From contig JABXGX010000256.1 of the NCBI GenBank assembly GCA_016550405.1, positions 1 to 11,029 on the forward strand: a stretch of DNA of 11,029 nt, written 5' to 3'. Below the pieces are notes generated by a model, which worked only from the letters and a program-made list of their open reading frames with translations, searched no databases and was not told where the DNA came from. This document shows positions 1 through 6,431 of the stretch, piece after piece. How positions within the stretch are numbered: the stretch's first letter is position 1; each line of letters opens with the position of its first letter. Source of the DNA: an archaeon (GTDB lineage Archaea > Asgardarchaeota > Hermodarchaeia > Hermodarchaeales > Hermodarchaeaceae). Made by a program: the position numbers and the translations under genes.

Positions 1-478
1 CATTTACATTGTATGTAGGAAACATCGTATTCCAACTACTTTGAAAGAGATTTCCAATAACAGTCGAATTAGTGCGAAGATTTTGGGTCGCTGTTATCGG
101 TTTATTATGGAAGAATTTAATGTAAGACTCCCAGTTAGTTCGCCTAAAGATTTTGTTGCCCGGTTTGCTGAAGCTCTCGATTTGTCCTCACTAGTCGAAA
201 GACGTGCCATTAAAATTCTTGAAGCGGCACGTAAGAAGTGTATTATTTCTGGGCGAGCTCCGACGGGGTTAGCTGCAGCTGGTCTTTACATTGCATCAAT
301 AATCGAAGGTGAACGACGAACACAACGAGAAATTGGAGAAGTAGCAAATGTTACCGAAGTCACCATCCGGAACAGGTACAAGGAATTAGTCAAAAACCTA
401 AATCTCCAAGTATCAACACGCATTCAATTTGATAATGAAACGACTGAATCTTCAAATATTGACTCGCATTCATTTTGA
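1..478 (+). CDS. tfb: Transcription initiation factor B (TFB/TFIIB), C-terminal part, 5' end outside window
   Basis: TFB bridges TBP on the TATA box and RNA polymerase during archaeal transcription initiation. The frame is open from the left edge: codons 2-40 read IYIVCRKHRIPTT and continue without a break into LKEIS, so the TTG at 41 is an internal leucine and not a start. This is the end of cyclin repeat 1 (CRKHRIPTTLKEIS, then the LGRCYRFI helix). Cyclin repeat 2 follows, with the conserved SGRAPTGLAAAGLYIA block and the helix-turn-helix around TQREIGEVANVTEVTIRNRY, which contacts the BRE element in characterised TFBs. The N-terminal zinc ribbon and B-finger must lie left of the window. 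After repeat 2 there is a polar tail of about 25 residues rich in N, S, T and E, longer than in many TFBs. Stop is TGA. The family is certain; which paralogue it is cannot be told. Confidence 0.95.
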   Translation, partial: IYIVCRKHRIPTTLKEISNNSRISAKILGRCYRFIMEEFNVRLPVSSPKDFVARFAEALDLSSLVERRAIKILEAARKKCIISGRAPTGLAAAGLYIASIIEGERRTQREIGEVANVTEVTIRNRYKELVKNLNLQVSTRIQFDNETTESSNIDSHSF

Positions 479-506
479 TGGTGTATTTATTTCTAGTTTT
501 TTCCTA

Positions 507-528
507 GGTTTTTCGAAGAACCGTTTTT
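507..528 (+). terminator. Probable terminator downstream of TFB
   Basis: About 30 bases after the TFB stop, GGTTTTTCGAAGAACC (507-522) can fold into a short hairpin. It has four Watson-Crick pairs, one G-U pair and two T-A pairs closing on a CG-centred loop. It is followed by G and five T (524-528). A separate run of six T lies just upstream at 497-502. T-rich tracts after a stop codon are the usual archaeal termination signal; the hairpin may be incidental. Confidence 0.5.
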
Positions 529-865
529 CAGGTTAATTTGTTGTTTCTGCGAGTTCTTGACTCCAGTATGCCCGTATTTTACTTCATTTAACGGGATATG
601 CCGTATCCTCTTGTTTAACACGTAGTTGTATTTATTACCTAGACTAACGCGTGGTAATTTGACTGTGTCTACATTTTAGCATAACTAACTTAACCGGAAA
701 ACGGTGATGTTTAGTGTTTCTTTTGCAGGTTTCACTAGGGATAAGTCAAATTCTGAGTTTGCTTGAGCAAACTTACGAGGTGAAATGAAACTCTGTTATA
801 TTCAGAGCCACAGGTTCTTGTATTGCTAAACAAAAGCACGTCGTCGCAGGGATTTGGTGTTTACA
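529..865. other. Intergenic stretch without a supported gene
   Basis: All frames are short and none gives recognisable protein sequence. The only notable local structure is a perfect inverted repeat at 756-773 (AGTTTGC, TTGA loop, GCAAACT). No tRNA or rRNA was found by eye. A C/D-box-like pair of motifs (704-710 and 753-756) was considered and rejected. Confidence 0.5.
756..773. repeat. Perfect 7-bp inverted repeat with 4-base loop
   Basis: AGTTTGC-TTGA-GCAAACT forms a seven-pair hairpin, identical on both strands apart from the loop. No T-tract follows on the plus strand, so it is not an obvious terminator. It lies about 185 bases upstream of the cupin start and could be a protein-binding site or part of a leader. 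No function can be assigned. Confidence 0.4.
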
Positions 866-955
866 ATGTATTTTTTTTATCGGGCTCGTATTCATCCTAA
901 ACGCCAAATGCTGGACCTTTCTGTTTCGGAACGGAAATATCAAATGAAGGTCTGA
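866..955 (+). CDS. Possible 29-residue upstream ORF before the cupin
   Basis: An ATG at 866 opens a 29-codon frame (begins MYFFYRARIHPKRQ, ends TGA at 953-955) that stops three bases before the cupin ATG. The frame stays open upstream of the ATG to a TAA at 827-829, giving a very basic segment (ARRRRDL). The product is not recognised. The tight spacing resembles translational coupling or a leader peptide, but a frame this short occurs often by chance, so this is a weak call. Confidence 0.15.
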   Translation: MYFFYRARIHPKRQMLDLSVSERKYQMKV

Positions 956-958
956 ACG

Positions 959-1336
959 ATGTTTAAGACACGAAAGGATTTAGTGAAGGCCCCTACTGTC
1001 AGTTCAACAGGGGAGGAAGTGTTTGAATTAGTAGGATCTGATGAAAAGCTAGGAGGTTCGAGTCACCATAGTCTAGCTTACGTTGTGATTCCTCCTCATT
1101 GTTCCTCGGTTCATCATTTCCACAATACGAGTGAAGAAACATACTTTATCCTAAAGGGATAGGGCAAACTCATCATCAATGATACGGAGCACATTGTCAG
1201 ACCTGGTGTTGCAGTCCTGATATCTCCAGGGGATCATCATCAGATCTTCACTGAAGGGCATGATGCCTTAGAGTTCATTGTCACTTGTGCTCCACCCTGG
1301 AATCAAGATGATAATATCCAAGTTAACAATGATTGA
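959..1336 (+). CDS. Small cupin-domain protein interrupted by one in-frame TAG (pseudogene or recoded amber)
   Basis: This is a single-domain cupin, a metal-binding beta-barrel whose reaction cannot be predicted. Motif 1 is present: H53, H55 and E60 in the HHFHNTSEETYFILKG segment, ending at G67. Codon 68 (1160-1162) is TAG. The same frame then continues for 57 codons as GKLIINDTEHIVRPG, followed by motif 2 (ISPGDHHQIF, putative metal ligand H94), and ends in TGA at 1334-1336. The full length of 125 residues is normal for the family. The TAG falls in the turn that usually reads G-E/K/R-G, so one base change from AAG or GAG would explain it. There is no frameshift and no other damage. A weak AAGGT lies about 9 bases before the ATG. 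The gene converges on the C45 hydrolase with only 19 bases between the stops. It may be a fresh pseudogene, a sequence error, or a gene in which TAG is read as an amino acid. Confidence 0.8.
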
Positions 1337-1355
1337 TTTACCTTGCAGAGCTGTG

Positions 1356-2375
1356 TTAAGAGAACTTGTACTCAATTTCATAGGGCTTGAACTCGTTTTT
1401 ACATGGTGGGCCAAGGCTGATTAGCGCTTGCTTTGAGGTGGGGGAGACTATCCAAGACCAACAGGTACCGAAAGTACCCTCTGGAGTCTTTTCATGGTAA
1501 TGTAATTGATTGTCACATACTTTCATGATGTCAATTATTGATTGTTCTGTAATCGTTCCCTTTTTTTCTTGGAACCAATTGTGCAAGAACTGCTTACGTG
1601 TTTCAAACATCTGGAGTCTTTGGGGTGTCTCATTTGGGACTAATTTCTGCATTTCTGGAGATTCATAGGTGATGGAAACGAAATCAAATCCCTTCGCGGG
1701 ATAGGTGACCAGGGTCTTCTGTCGGTGAGCTTCAACCTTTGCGATGGTTCCTTTCTTGTCAATGATGAGGTAGTTGATTCCCCAGACTTTGGGTATTTCC
1801 ATGATGAATTCGACAGCTTGGTCAGTTGTTTTGAAATTATCAAGAATCCAGCGAGTAGCAATGTTCAGCATCACTCCTGGACCAGAATTCTCAAAGCTAG
1901 CCGTTGCACCTGAGATAGCAAGCCCCGCTTCATTGATTCCACCGTACCGGGAAAGGAGTGGCCAAAGGAAAGTAAACCCATAGCTGGCTAACTTTCCAGA
2001 TGGATGAACAGTGCAGTTCGCTAGATACTGGGCTTCTTCTTCCATCCATTCGTGATTCCGTACGAATAGGGCTTTACCGGATTTTGTATGCTCTGCAACA
2101 ATAGCAAAGACGAGACAGGAGGGTTTTAAACGGAAAGGAGTTAACTCGAATGCGACAAGAGCCTGGTAATCTACCTCGCATCCCTCTGCCATTCCACGTA
2201 ATTCATCTAATAATCCAGGACAATATGTCTGGACTTCTTCTTCATAGGCTTTGGATCGTTCGAGATTTTGTTCCGAGAATTTCGGTGGAAACCCTTTAGT
2301 CTTTTCACTAACGAGAAGTCGACCGTTGTCTAATCCGATATCATAATATGTGCCCCTCAATTTGATGTGCCGCAT
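1356..2375 (-). CDS. C45-family autoproteolytic acyltransferase/hydrolase (acyl-CoA:6-APA acyltransferase-like, Ntn fold)
   Basis: The family comprises Ntn-hydrolases made as precursors that cut themselves so that a cysteine becomes the N-terminal nucleophile. They act on amide bonds or transfer acyl groups, and the substrate here is unknown. The conserved block is visible: RLKPSCLVFAIV with the candidate nucleophile Cys87, followed by RNHEW at 106-110 (family RNxDW-like). Further on come YGGINEAGLAISG and the GTCWSWIVSP segment near the C-terminus. No signal peptide is seen, so it is likely cytoplasmic. I chose the ATG at 2375 (MRHIKLRGTYYDIG). The frame is open to an ATG at 2408, but a TATA-like TATAATAA overlaps that upstream extension and sits about 26 bases before 2375, which fits a leaderless transcript. 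A GAGAGG is also present, but only a few bases before the ATG. Length is about 339 residues. Stop is TAA. Confidence 0.85.
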   Translation of the reverse strand: MRHIKLRGTYYDIGLDNGRLLVSEKTKGFPPKFSEQNLERSKAYEEEVQTYCPGLLDELRGMAEGCEVDYQALVAFELTPFRLKPSCLVFAIVAEHTKSGKALFVRNHEWMEEEAQYLANCTVHPSGKLASYGFTFLWPLLSRYGGINEAGLAISGATASFENSGPGVMLNIATRWILDNFKTTDQAVEFIMEIPKVWGINYLIIDKKGTIAKVEAHRQKTLVTYPAKGFDFVSITYESPEMQKLVPNETPQRLQMFETRKQFLHNWFQEKKGTITEQSIIDIMKVCDNQLHYHEKTPEGTFGTCWSWIVSPTSKQALISLGPPCKNEFKPYEIEYKFS

Positions 2376-2396
2376 AGACCTCTCTTGGTAACTGAT

Positions 2397-2404
2397 TATT
2401 ATAA
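2397..2404 (-). promoter_or_regulatory. TATA box for the C45 hydrolase
   Basis: On the minus strand, TATAATAA is centred about 26 bases upstream of the ATG at 2375. This is the standard archaeal TATA-to-start-site distance and implies transcription starting at or next to the ATG. It also argues against the longer start at 2408, because that extension would contain its own promoter. Confidence 0.5.
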
Positions 2405-2455
2405 GCATTTCAGAGTGTGCTCAAAGTGAATCATGATTGCTAGAATATATTATAG

Positions 2456-2680
2456 GTAAATATCATTGACACCTATACTCATCTAACGGAAAGAGATACT
2501 CTAGCTGCATTTTTAGAATCTGAAGGAAAACTAGTTCCCGAACAGAAGCTTCCACAAGAAATTCCCTACCCCGAATTATCAATTTGTCCACGATGTGAAA
2601 TGCAGAATATCGAAGGAAGTCGTTTTTGTACCCGATGTGCTCCATGCTTGAACAGTTCATCAATAATCAGACTTAAATAG
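2456..2680 (+). pseudogene. C-terminal remnant of an archaeal XerA-like tyrosine recombinase with zinc ribbon
   Basis: The open frame after a TAG at 2453-2455 reads IIDTYTHLTERDTLAAFLES, then SICPRCEMQNIEGSRFCTRC, and ends TAG at 2678-2680. YTHLTERD matches the tail of the catalytic domain of archaeal phage-type integrases, where YxHLsgRD carries the catalytic tyrosine. A CPxC-x(9)-FCxxC zinc ribbon commonly follows in that family. Everything upstream (core-binding domain and the Arg/His catalytic residues) is missing, and no start codon precedes the segment, so it is a dead fragment of about 74 codons. It marks a former integrated element or a gene lost by deletion. No attachment site or tRNA is visible beside it. 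The family assignment rests on motif recognition only. Confidence 0.65.
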
Positions 2681-2776
2681 GATTTCTTGTTTAAGCTCAT
2701 CCTTGAGGGATAGGTTCCTGGTAATTAGGAAATCTATCAGGAAGATATTCAGGAGTTGAAAAAAAAGTTGGTCAAA

Positions 2777-3073
2777 ATGAAGTATATCGCCTATTGGGAG
2801 GCTGACATGGAAAAATTAGATGAGCTTGTGAAGAAAAATGCAGAACTTATAGCTATTTACGAAAAAGGTTCCGATAAGTATCCTAAGGTCAAATATGGCC
2901 CTTACAACATTATAAGCGAAAGTGGAAATCGAGGGTTTGTAATCCTTGATGTCGATGATCCCGAACAATTAGTTCGATGGAACCTTCATTACGCTGGCTT
3001 ATCTGAGTGGACCTTCGTTCCGATTTATAGTACTGCAAAAACCACTGATGTTTATTTGAAAGAGATGAAGTAA
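2777..3073 (+). CDS. DUF3303-like small protein (dimeric alpha/beta-barrel type)
   Basis: This is a protein of about 98 residues. It starts with a strand (MKYIAYWEAD), has a central helix (KLDELVKKNAELIAIYE), and then GNRGFVILDVDDPEQLVRWNLHYAGLSEWTFVPIY. The GFxxxxxDDPExLxxW and xxxxDFxxxPV-like pattern is typical of DUF3303 proteins, whose function is unknown. The start is uncertain. A TTG at 2756 extends the frame by seven lysine-rich residues, but AGGAG (2751-2755) abuts it with no spacer. The ATG at 2777 matches the usual family N-terminus. The frame upstream of 2756 runs back to the recombinase remnant interrupted only by TAG codons. Stop is TAA. Confidence 0.65.
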   Translation: MKYIAYWEADMEKLDELVKKNAELIAIYEKGSDKYPKVKYGPYNIISESGNRGFVILDVDDPEQLVRWNLHYAGLSEWTFVPIYSTAKTTDVYLKEMK

Positions 3074-3280
3074 ATCCCCAAAAAACGAAACGCTTCTGGG
3101 CATTTAGGATCCTGCTATTATGAGCAGAAGTCCATCACCTACGATAATCAATGGCTCACAAACAATAAGATAGATAGCCTGTTCTTTGAGGAGCTTTTTG
3201 AAAGTTTGTTTAACGTAATTCGCTTCCTATGACAAATCTAACAACGACATCTAAGGCTACAATCATAGTGGATGTTAAAG
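3074..3280. other. Gap with an open frame continuing the DUF3303 frame after its TAA
   Basis: After the TAA at 3071-3073 the same plus frame stays open for 52 codons to a TGA at 3230-3232. It includes protein-like sequence such as SLFFEELFESLFNVIRFL. No family is recognised, no good start is present, and 52 open codons are not rare by chance. Nothing else is seen in this gap. Confidence 0.15.
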
Positions 3281-4207
3281 TTAGCTTGCTATTTTTGAGA
3301 TAACTTCCTTCCCAATGATTTTGATGGGTGTAATTTCATGGACATTGGGCATGTTAAAGATAACATGCTGGATTCCCATTTCTGCCAACTCGTGACATAA
3401 TTCAACAACTTGAGTGGAGTTCATTGCTTCAGGGGCAAGTTTGATAGTACCAAGAACTGTACGTTCAATATCGTAAAAAGATCGTCCGACATTCTTACAA
3501 TGGATCTTTAATATGTCGAGTTTTCTTGTCAAATGTTTTTTCCGGTTTTGATAACGTTCTCTAAGCCATGAGGCATATTCTTTCAAGGGAGTACCAAGTT
3601 GGAAGTTGACCGCATCTGCATACTTGGCAACTAATCGCAGCATTTTCTTTTCACCTTCGCATCCAACCAGAATTGGTGGGTGTGGTTGAGATAATGGTTG
3701 AGGATTGTTTATCGGTTCCTCAAGTTGGTAATATTTACCCTTGAACGGAGATTGTTCTCCTCTCCACATATGGTTGGTAATCTGGAGTGTTTCCTCGAGA
3801 CGTTCGATACGCTCACGTACTGGAGGAAATGGAACCCCTAGACCTTTGGCTTCACGCTCGTACCATCCTGCACCTATTCCAAAATAGGCTCTTCCTTTCG
3901 AAAGAACGTCCAGTGTTGTAACCGTCTTGATTAGTATTCCTGGGTGACGATAGAAATTCCCAGTAACCATTAAACCAACCATGATTTTTTGCGTTACTGC
4001 TGCTAGGTACGACATAGTGCTATATCCTTCCAGCATTGGGGCTTCAGGGGGACCAAACCCCTGACCCACCTGAAAGAAATGGTCCATAACCCAGAGGCTA
4101 GAAAACCCTGCGTCTTCCGCGGTTTTCGCTATTTCAACCAGTTTTGCACCAATATTTCGTGGACTACCAGGCCAATGAAAATGATATACTTGTAAGCCAA
4201 TTTTCAT
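3281..4207 (-). CDS. LLM-class (luciferase-like) oxidoreductase, probably F420-dependent, copy C
   Basis: This is a single-domain TIM barrel of the bacterial luciferase-like family. Archaeal members generally use F420 or FMN and transfer hydride to or from an unknown organic substrate in the cytoplasm. Seen in the protein (308 residues): the first strand MKIGLQVYHFHWPG, the WVMDHFFQ segment with Asp42-His43, MVTGNFYRHPG, and the GIGAGWYEREAKGLG loop at 110-124 with Trp115. ERIERLEETLQI and the substrate-side LVGCEGEKKMLRLVAKYAD block follow. I chose the ATG at 4207: GGAGAGGA lies 5-6 bases upstream, and the paralogue starts at the same residue. A TTG at 4234 would add nine unlikely residues. 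It is a close paralogue of the gene at 5496-6431 and lies 82 bases downstream of the gene at 4290-5258, so the genes are probably co-transcribed. Stop is TAA. Confidence 0.9.
   Translation of the reverse strand: MKIGLQVYHFHWPGSPRNIGAKLVEIAKTAEDAGFSSLWVMDHFFQVGQGFGPPEAPMLEGYSTMSYLAAVTQKIMVGLMVTGNFYRHPGILIKTVTTLDVLSKGRAYFGIGAGWYEREAKGLGVPFPPVRERIERLEETLQITNHMWRGEQSPFKGKYYQLEEPINNPQPLSQPHPPILVGCEGEKKMLRLVAKYADAVNFQLGTPLKEYASWLRERYQNRKKHLTRKLDILKIHCKNVGRSFYDIERTVLGTIKLAPEAMNSTQVVELCHELAEMGIQHVIFNMPNVHEITPIKIIGKEVISKIAS
4081..4207 (-). repeat. Direct repeat, copy 1: 5' end of LLM copy C
   Basis: The first 127 bases of this gene align without gaps to 6305-6431. I count about 15 differences by eye, roughly 88% identity. 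The proteins are clearly less similar further along, so the start is the best-preserved part of the duplication. Confidence 0.8.
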
Positions 4208-4289
4208 CTCAATTCCTCTCCATCTGCGAAGCAATCATTTTTAAATCACACTTTCCTTGAGCCACTCGTATGCGTGGCTAACTTGCGTA

Positions 4290-5258
4290 TTATGTAATCT
4301 TTCTCAATGGTCTAATGACCGTCTTAGCGAACTCGTAAATTAGTTTGGTATCATTTAGTCCAAATGAAAAATAGTTGATGCCCGTATCTTCTCTAAGTTC
4401 CTTCAGTTTAGTTACAATCTGTGAACTTGATCCAAATAGGATTGTAGGGCAAGCCACCGCCTCTTCAACAGCTATATCATATTCTTTGGCTATCTTTTTG
4501 TAAGCTAACTCAGGTTCATCAGTTATCATAACTTCTGGTATATGCATTTGAAATTCCATGTTGTATAAGTCTCGACTATAATCTTTCGCAGCTGCCTTAG
4601 CCCACTCGATTTGGAGCATCACCCTGTCTTTTGTGTGTCTGCGAATGGCGTTAGTGAAATTTCCATCGGGGACAGACATGTTAATCCCTACTATGTCAGC
4701 ATGCCGTCCAGCAACTGAAAGTACTTTTTTACCTCCACCCCCAACAATGATTTTAGGGTATTCACCTTCAGAGAGATTACCTGCTCTATCAATTTCGTTA
4801 ATCTGGTAGTGTTTCCCATCAAAGCTTGTATTTTCTTGTGTCCACATTCCTCGAATTATCTTCAGTGCTTCTTCAAGGCGTTCGATCCTCTTGCTTGGAC
4901 GGTTAAATTTGATACCAGCATTGTAATAGTCGCGTTTCTGCCATCCTGCGCCTATTCCAAATTCATAGCGTCCATTTGATAGGAGGTATAACGTAGCTGC
5001 TGCCTTAGCCAGAACTACAGGATGTCTATAATCTACATCAAATACAAGAGTTCCTATGTTAAGCTTCTCCGTTGTCACCGCAGCAGAGGCAAGCATTGCT
5101 ATTGGATCGTAAGTCGCTTGATAGAAATGATCACACTGGAATAACGTATCGTAACCTAATTTCTCATATAGTTTCACACTCTTTACCCATTCATTCATAG
5201 AATGTGTCCAAAATCCAACGTAGGGCATTATACCAAATCTAAAGGGCCTTATTTTCAA
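4290..5258 (-). CDS. LLM-class oxidoreductase, probably F420-dependent, divergent copy A (TIGR03621-like)
   Basis: This is a second luciferase-like TIM-barrel enzyme of 322 residues and a different subfamily from its neighbours. Visible are RPFRFGIMPYVGFW at the N-terminus, LFQCDHFYQ with Asp43-His44, the GIGAGWQKRDYYNAG loop at 101-115, KRIERLEEALKIIRGMW, and the VGGGGKKVLSVAGRHAD segment that shapes the cofactor phosphate site in this fold. The RPFRFG opening resembles the TIGR03621 group of F420-dependent enzymes; that subfamily call is a recollection and not a search result. The start is a TTG at 5258 with AGGGAG only two bases upstream, and no better in-frame start exists nearby. It lies between the two paralogous LLM genes, and an AKR remnant separates it from the upstream one. 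Stop is TAA. Confidence 0.87.
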   Translation of the reverse strand: MKIRPFRFGIMPYVGFWTHSMNEWVKSVKLYEKLGYDTLFQCDHFYQATYDPIAMLASAAVTTEKLNIGTLVFDVDYRHPVVLAKAAATLYLLSNGRYEFGIGAGWQKRDYYNAGIKFNRPSKRIERLEEALKIIRGMWTQENTSFDGKHYQINEIDRAGNLSEGEYPKIIVGGGGKKVLSVAGRHADIVGINMSVPDGNFTNAIRRHTKDRVMLQIEWAKAAAKDYSRDLYNMEFQMHIPEVMITDEPELAYKKIAKEYDIAVEEAVACPTILFGSSSQIVTKLKELREDTGINYFSFGLNDTKLIYEFAKTVIRPLRKIT

Positions 5259-5295
5259 TTCTCCCTAATTTTATTATGCTTTTAGTTATCACGCT

Positions 5296-5457
5296 TCACA
5301 ATTCGCGCGCACCAGCGCTTTTTATTAGAACCATTGCAAGTATTTCTCGAATTTCCGGCTTTTTGCCCTCATCCTCAGTAGGATGTGTAAGCGGAATACC
5401 GCCCATCCCGATTCTGGAAACCTTCAGACCAGTTCTACCCGACCTCACAGTTTTCAT
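5296..5457 (-). pseudogene. Collapsed aldo/keto reductase mini-frame (N-terminus joined to a C-terminus-like end)
   Basis: An ATG at 5457 opens a 53-codon frame whose first 23 residues (MKTVRSGRTGLKVSRIGMGG, then IPL) match the N-terminus of the intact AKR at 6849-7874 (METVRLGKTGLMVSRVGMGG, then IPL). The match then stops. The remaining EDEGKKPEIREILAMVLIKS resembles the extreme C-terminus of Fe-S AKRs (E-K-CP...IRDMIADNL in the copy at the right edge), and the distance to the TGA is similar. The simplest reading is an AKR gene that lost about 280 internal codons in frame. It sits 38 bases after the LLM gene at 5496 and 37 bases before the one at 5258, so it would be on their transcript. Whether it is translated is unknown. 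The N-terminal match is clear; the C-terminal match is suggestive. Confidence 0.65.
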
Positions 5458-5495
5458 AACAATCCTTTCTCCTTTTGCAGTGTGGTTAATTGCAT

Positions 5496-6431
5496 TTATA
5501 GTTCAGCTACAGTTGGAATGACTTCATTACCCAGAATTTCGAGTGGTTTGATCTCATGGACGTTCGGCATGTTAAAGATCACATGTTGGAAGCCCATCTC
5601 GGCCAGCTCCCCGCATAAATCGATGACATCATCCACGCTCATTTCGTCGGGAGCGATTCTTATGGTGCCTAGAACCGTCTTCTCGATTTCATCGTATGAG
5701 CGTCCTAACTGCTTACAGTTTTGCTTTAGTCTTTTGAGCCGGCTCGTTAGAAACTCCTTGCGTTCCTGATATCTCTCCCTCATCCAGTCTGCGAACTCAC
5801 TCAGGGGTGAGCCAAACTGGAGGTTGCACGCGTCAGCGTACTTAGCTGTCAAGCGGATCATCTCTCTGCCTCCTTTCCACATCCCTATCAATATAGGTGG
5901 ATGAGGTTCAGACAATGGCTGGGGACTGTTGATTGGATGTTCTAACTGAAAGCACTTACCCAAGAACGGCGAGGTGTCACCTCTCCAAATGTGTTTGAAG
6001 ATCTTTAGGGTTTCCTCAAGACGCTCTATCCGCTCTCCAAGAGGTGGTCGGGGTACGCCCATACCCCTCATCTCCCCACCCACTTCTCCTCCTACCCCTA
6101 TTCCTAGGTACGCCCTACCTTCAGAAAGAATGTCTAGACTGTTAATCATTTTCAGTAAGACACTTGGGTGACGACATATGTTGTTGGTTACAAGCACGCC
6201 GACCTTGACGCGCTTGGTAGCCGAAGCCAAATATGTGATTGCAGAGTAAGCTTCAAGTAACGGAGCGTCAATGGGGCCGAAGGCACCTCCAAGCTGGAAG
6301 AGGTGGTCCATGACCCAGAGGCTGGAAAACCCTGCGTCTTCCGCGGCTTTAGCTATCTCAACCAGTTTTGTACCGATATTTCCTGGACTATTAGGCCAAT
6401 GAAAATGATATATCTGCAAACCAATTTTCAA
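5496..6431 (-). CDS. LLM-class oxidoreductase, copy B, with altered flavin-loop
   Basis: A luciferase-like TIM-barrel enzyme of 311 residues, the close paralogue of copy C (3281-4207). The same landmarks are present: MKIGLQIYHFHWPN, WVMDHLFQ with Asp42-His43, ERIERLEETLKI and GIQ/GFQHVIFNMPNVHEI near the C-terminus. The conserved GIGAGW loop is changed: positions 110-120 read GIGVGGEVGGE, with no Trp and one extra residue compared with copy C. It is encoded by a purine-rich, glycine-rich stretch around 6060-6110. The change could alter cofactor or substrate use. The start is a TTG at 6431, at the same residue as copy C, with only a weak GAGTGG upstream. It is probably the first gene of the minus-strand run ending at 3281. 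Stop is TAA. Confidence 0.9.
   Translation of the reverse strand: MKIGLQIYHFHWPNSPGNIGTKLVEIAKAAEDAGFSSLWVMDHLFQLGGAFGPIDAPLLEAYSAITYLASATKRVKVGVLVTNNICRHPSVLLKMINSLDILSEGRAYLGIGVGGEVGGEMRGMGVPRPPLGERIERLEETLKIFKHIWRGDTSPFLGKCFQLEHPINSPQPLSEPHPPILIGMWKGGREMIRLTAKYADACNLQFGSPLSEFADWMRERYQERKEFLTSRLKRLKQNCKQLGRSYDEIEKTVLGTIRIAPDEMSVDDVIDLCGELAEMGFQHVIFNMPNVHEIKPLEILGNEVIPTVAEL
6305..6431 (-). repeat. Direct repeat, copy 2: 5' end of LLM copy B
   Basis: Partner of 4081-4207, in the same orientation, with about 15 mismatches in 127 bases by eye and no gaps. Most of the differences look synonymous or conservative. Confidence 0.8.

Noticed and set aside
704..756. Possible C/D-box guide RNA (GTGATGT at 704-710 and CTGA at 753-756)
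   Set aside because: The C box departs from consensus, there is no internal D'/C' pair, and no terminal stem flanks the boxes. The motifs are short enough to occur by chance.
2463..2663. Minus-strand frame of 66 codons
   Set aside because: It is antisense to the recombinase remnant, whose plus-strand reading has clear YxHLxxRD and zinc-ribbon motifs.
5276..5769. Overlapping plus-strand frames of 81 and 128 codons
   Set aside because: They are antisense to the AKR mini-frame and to the 3' end of LLM copy B; their sequence mirrors conserved minus-strand codons.
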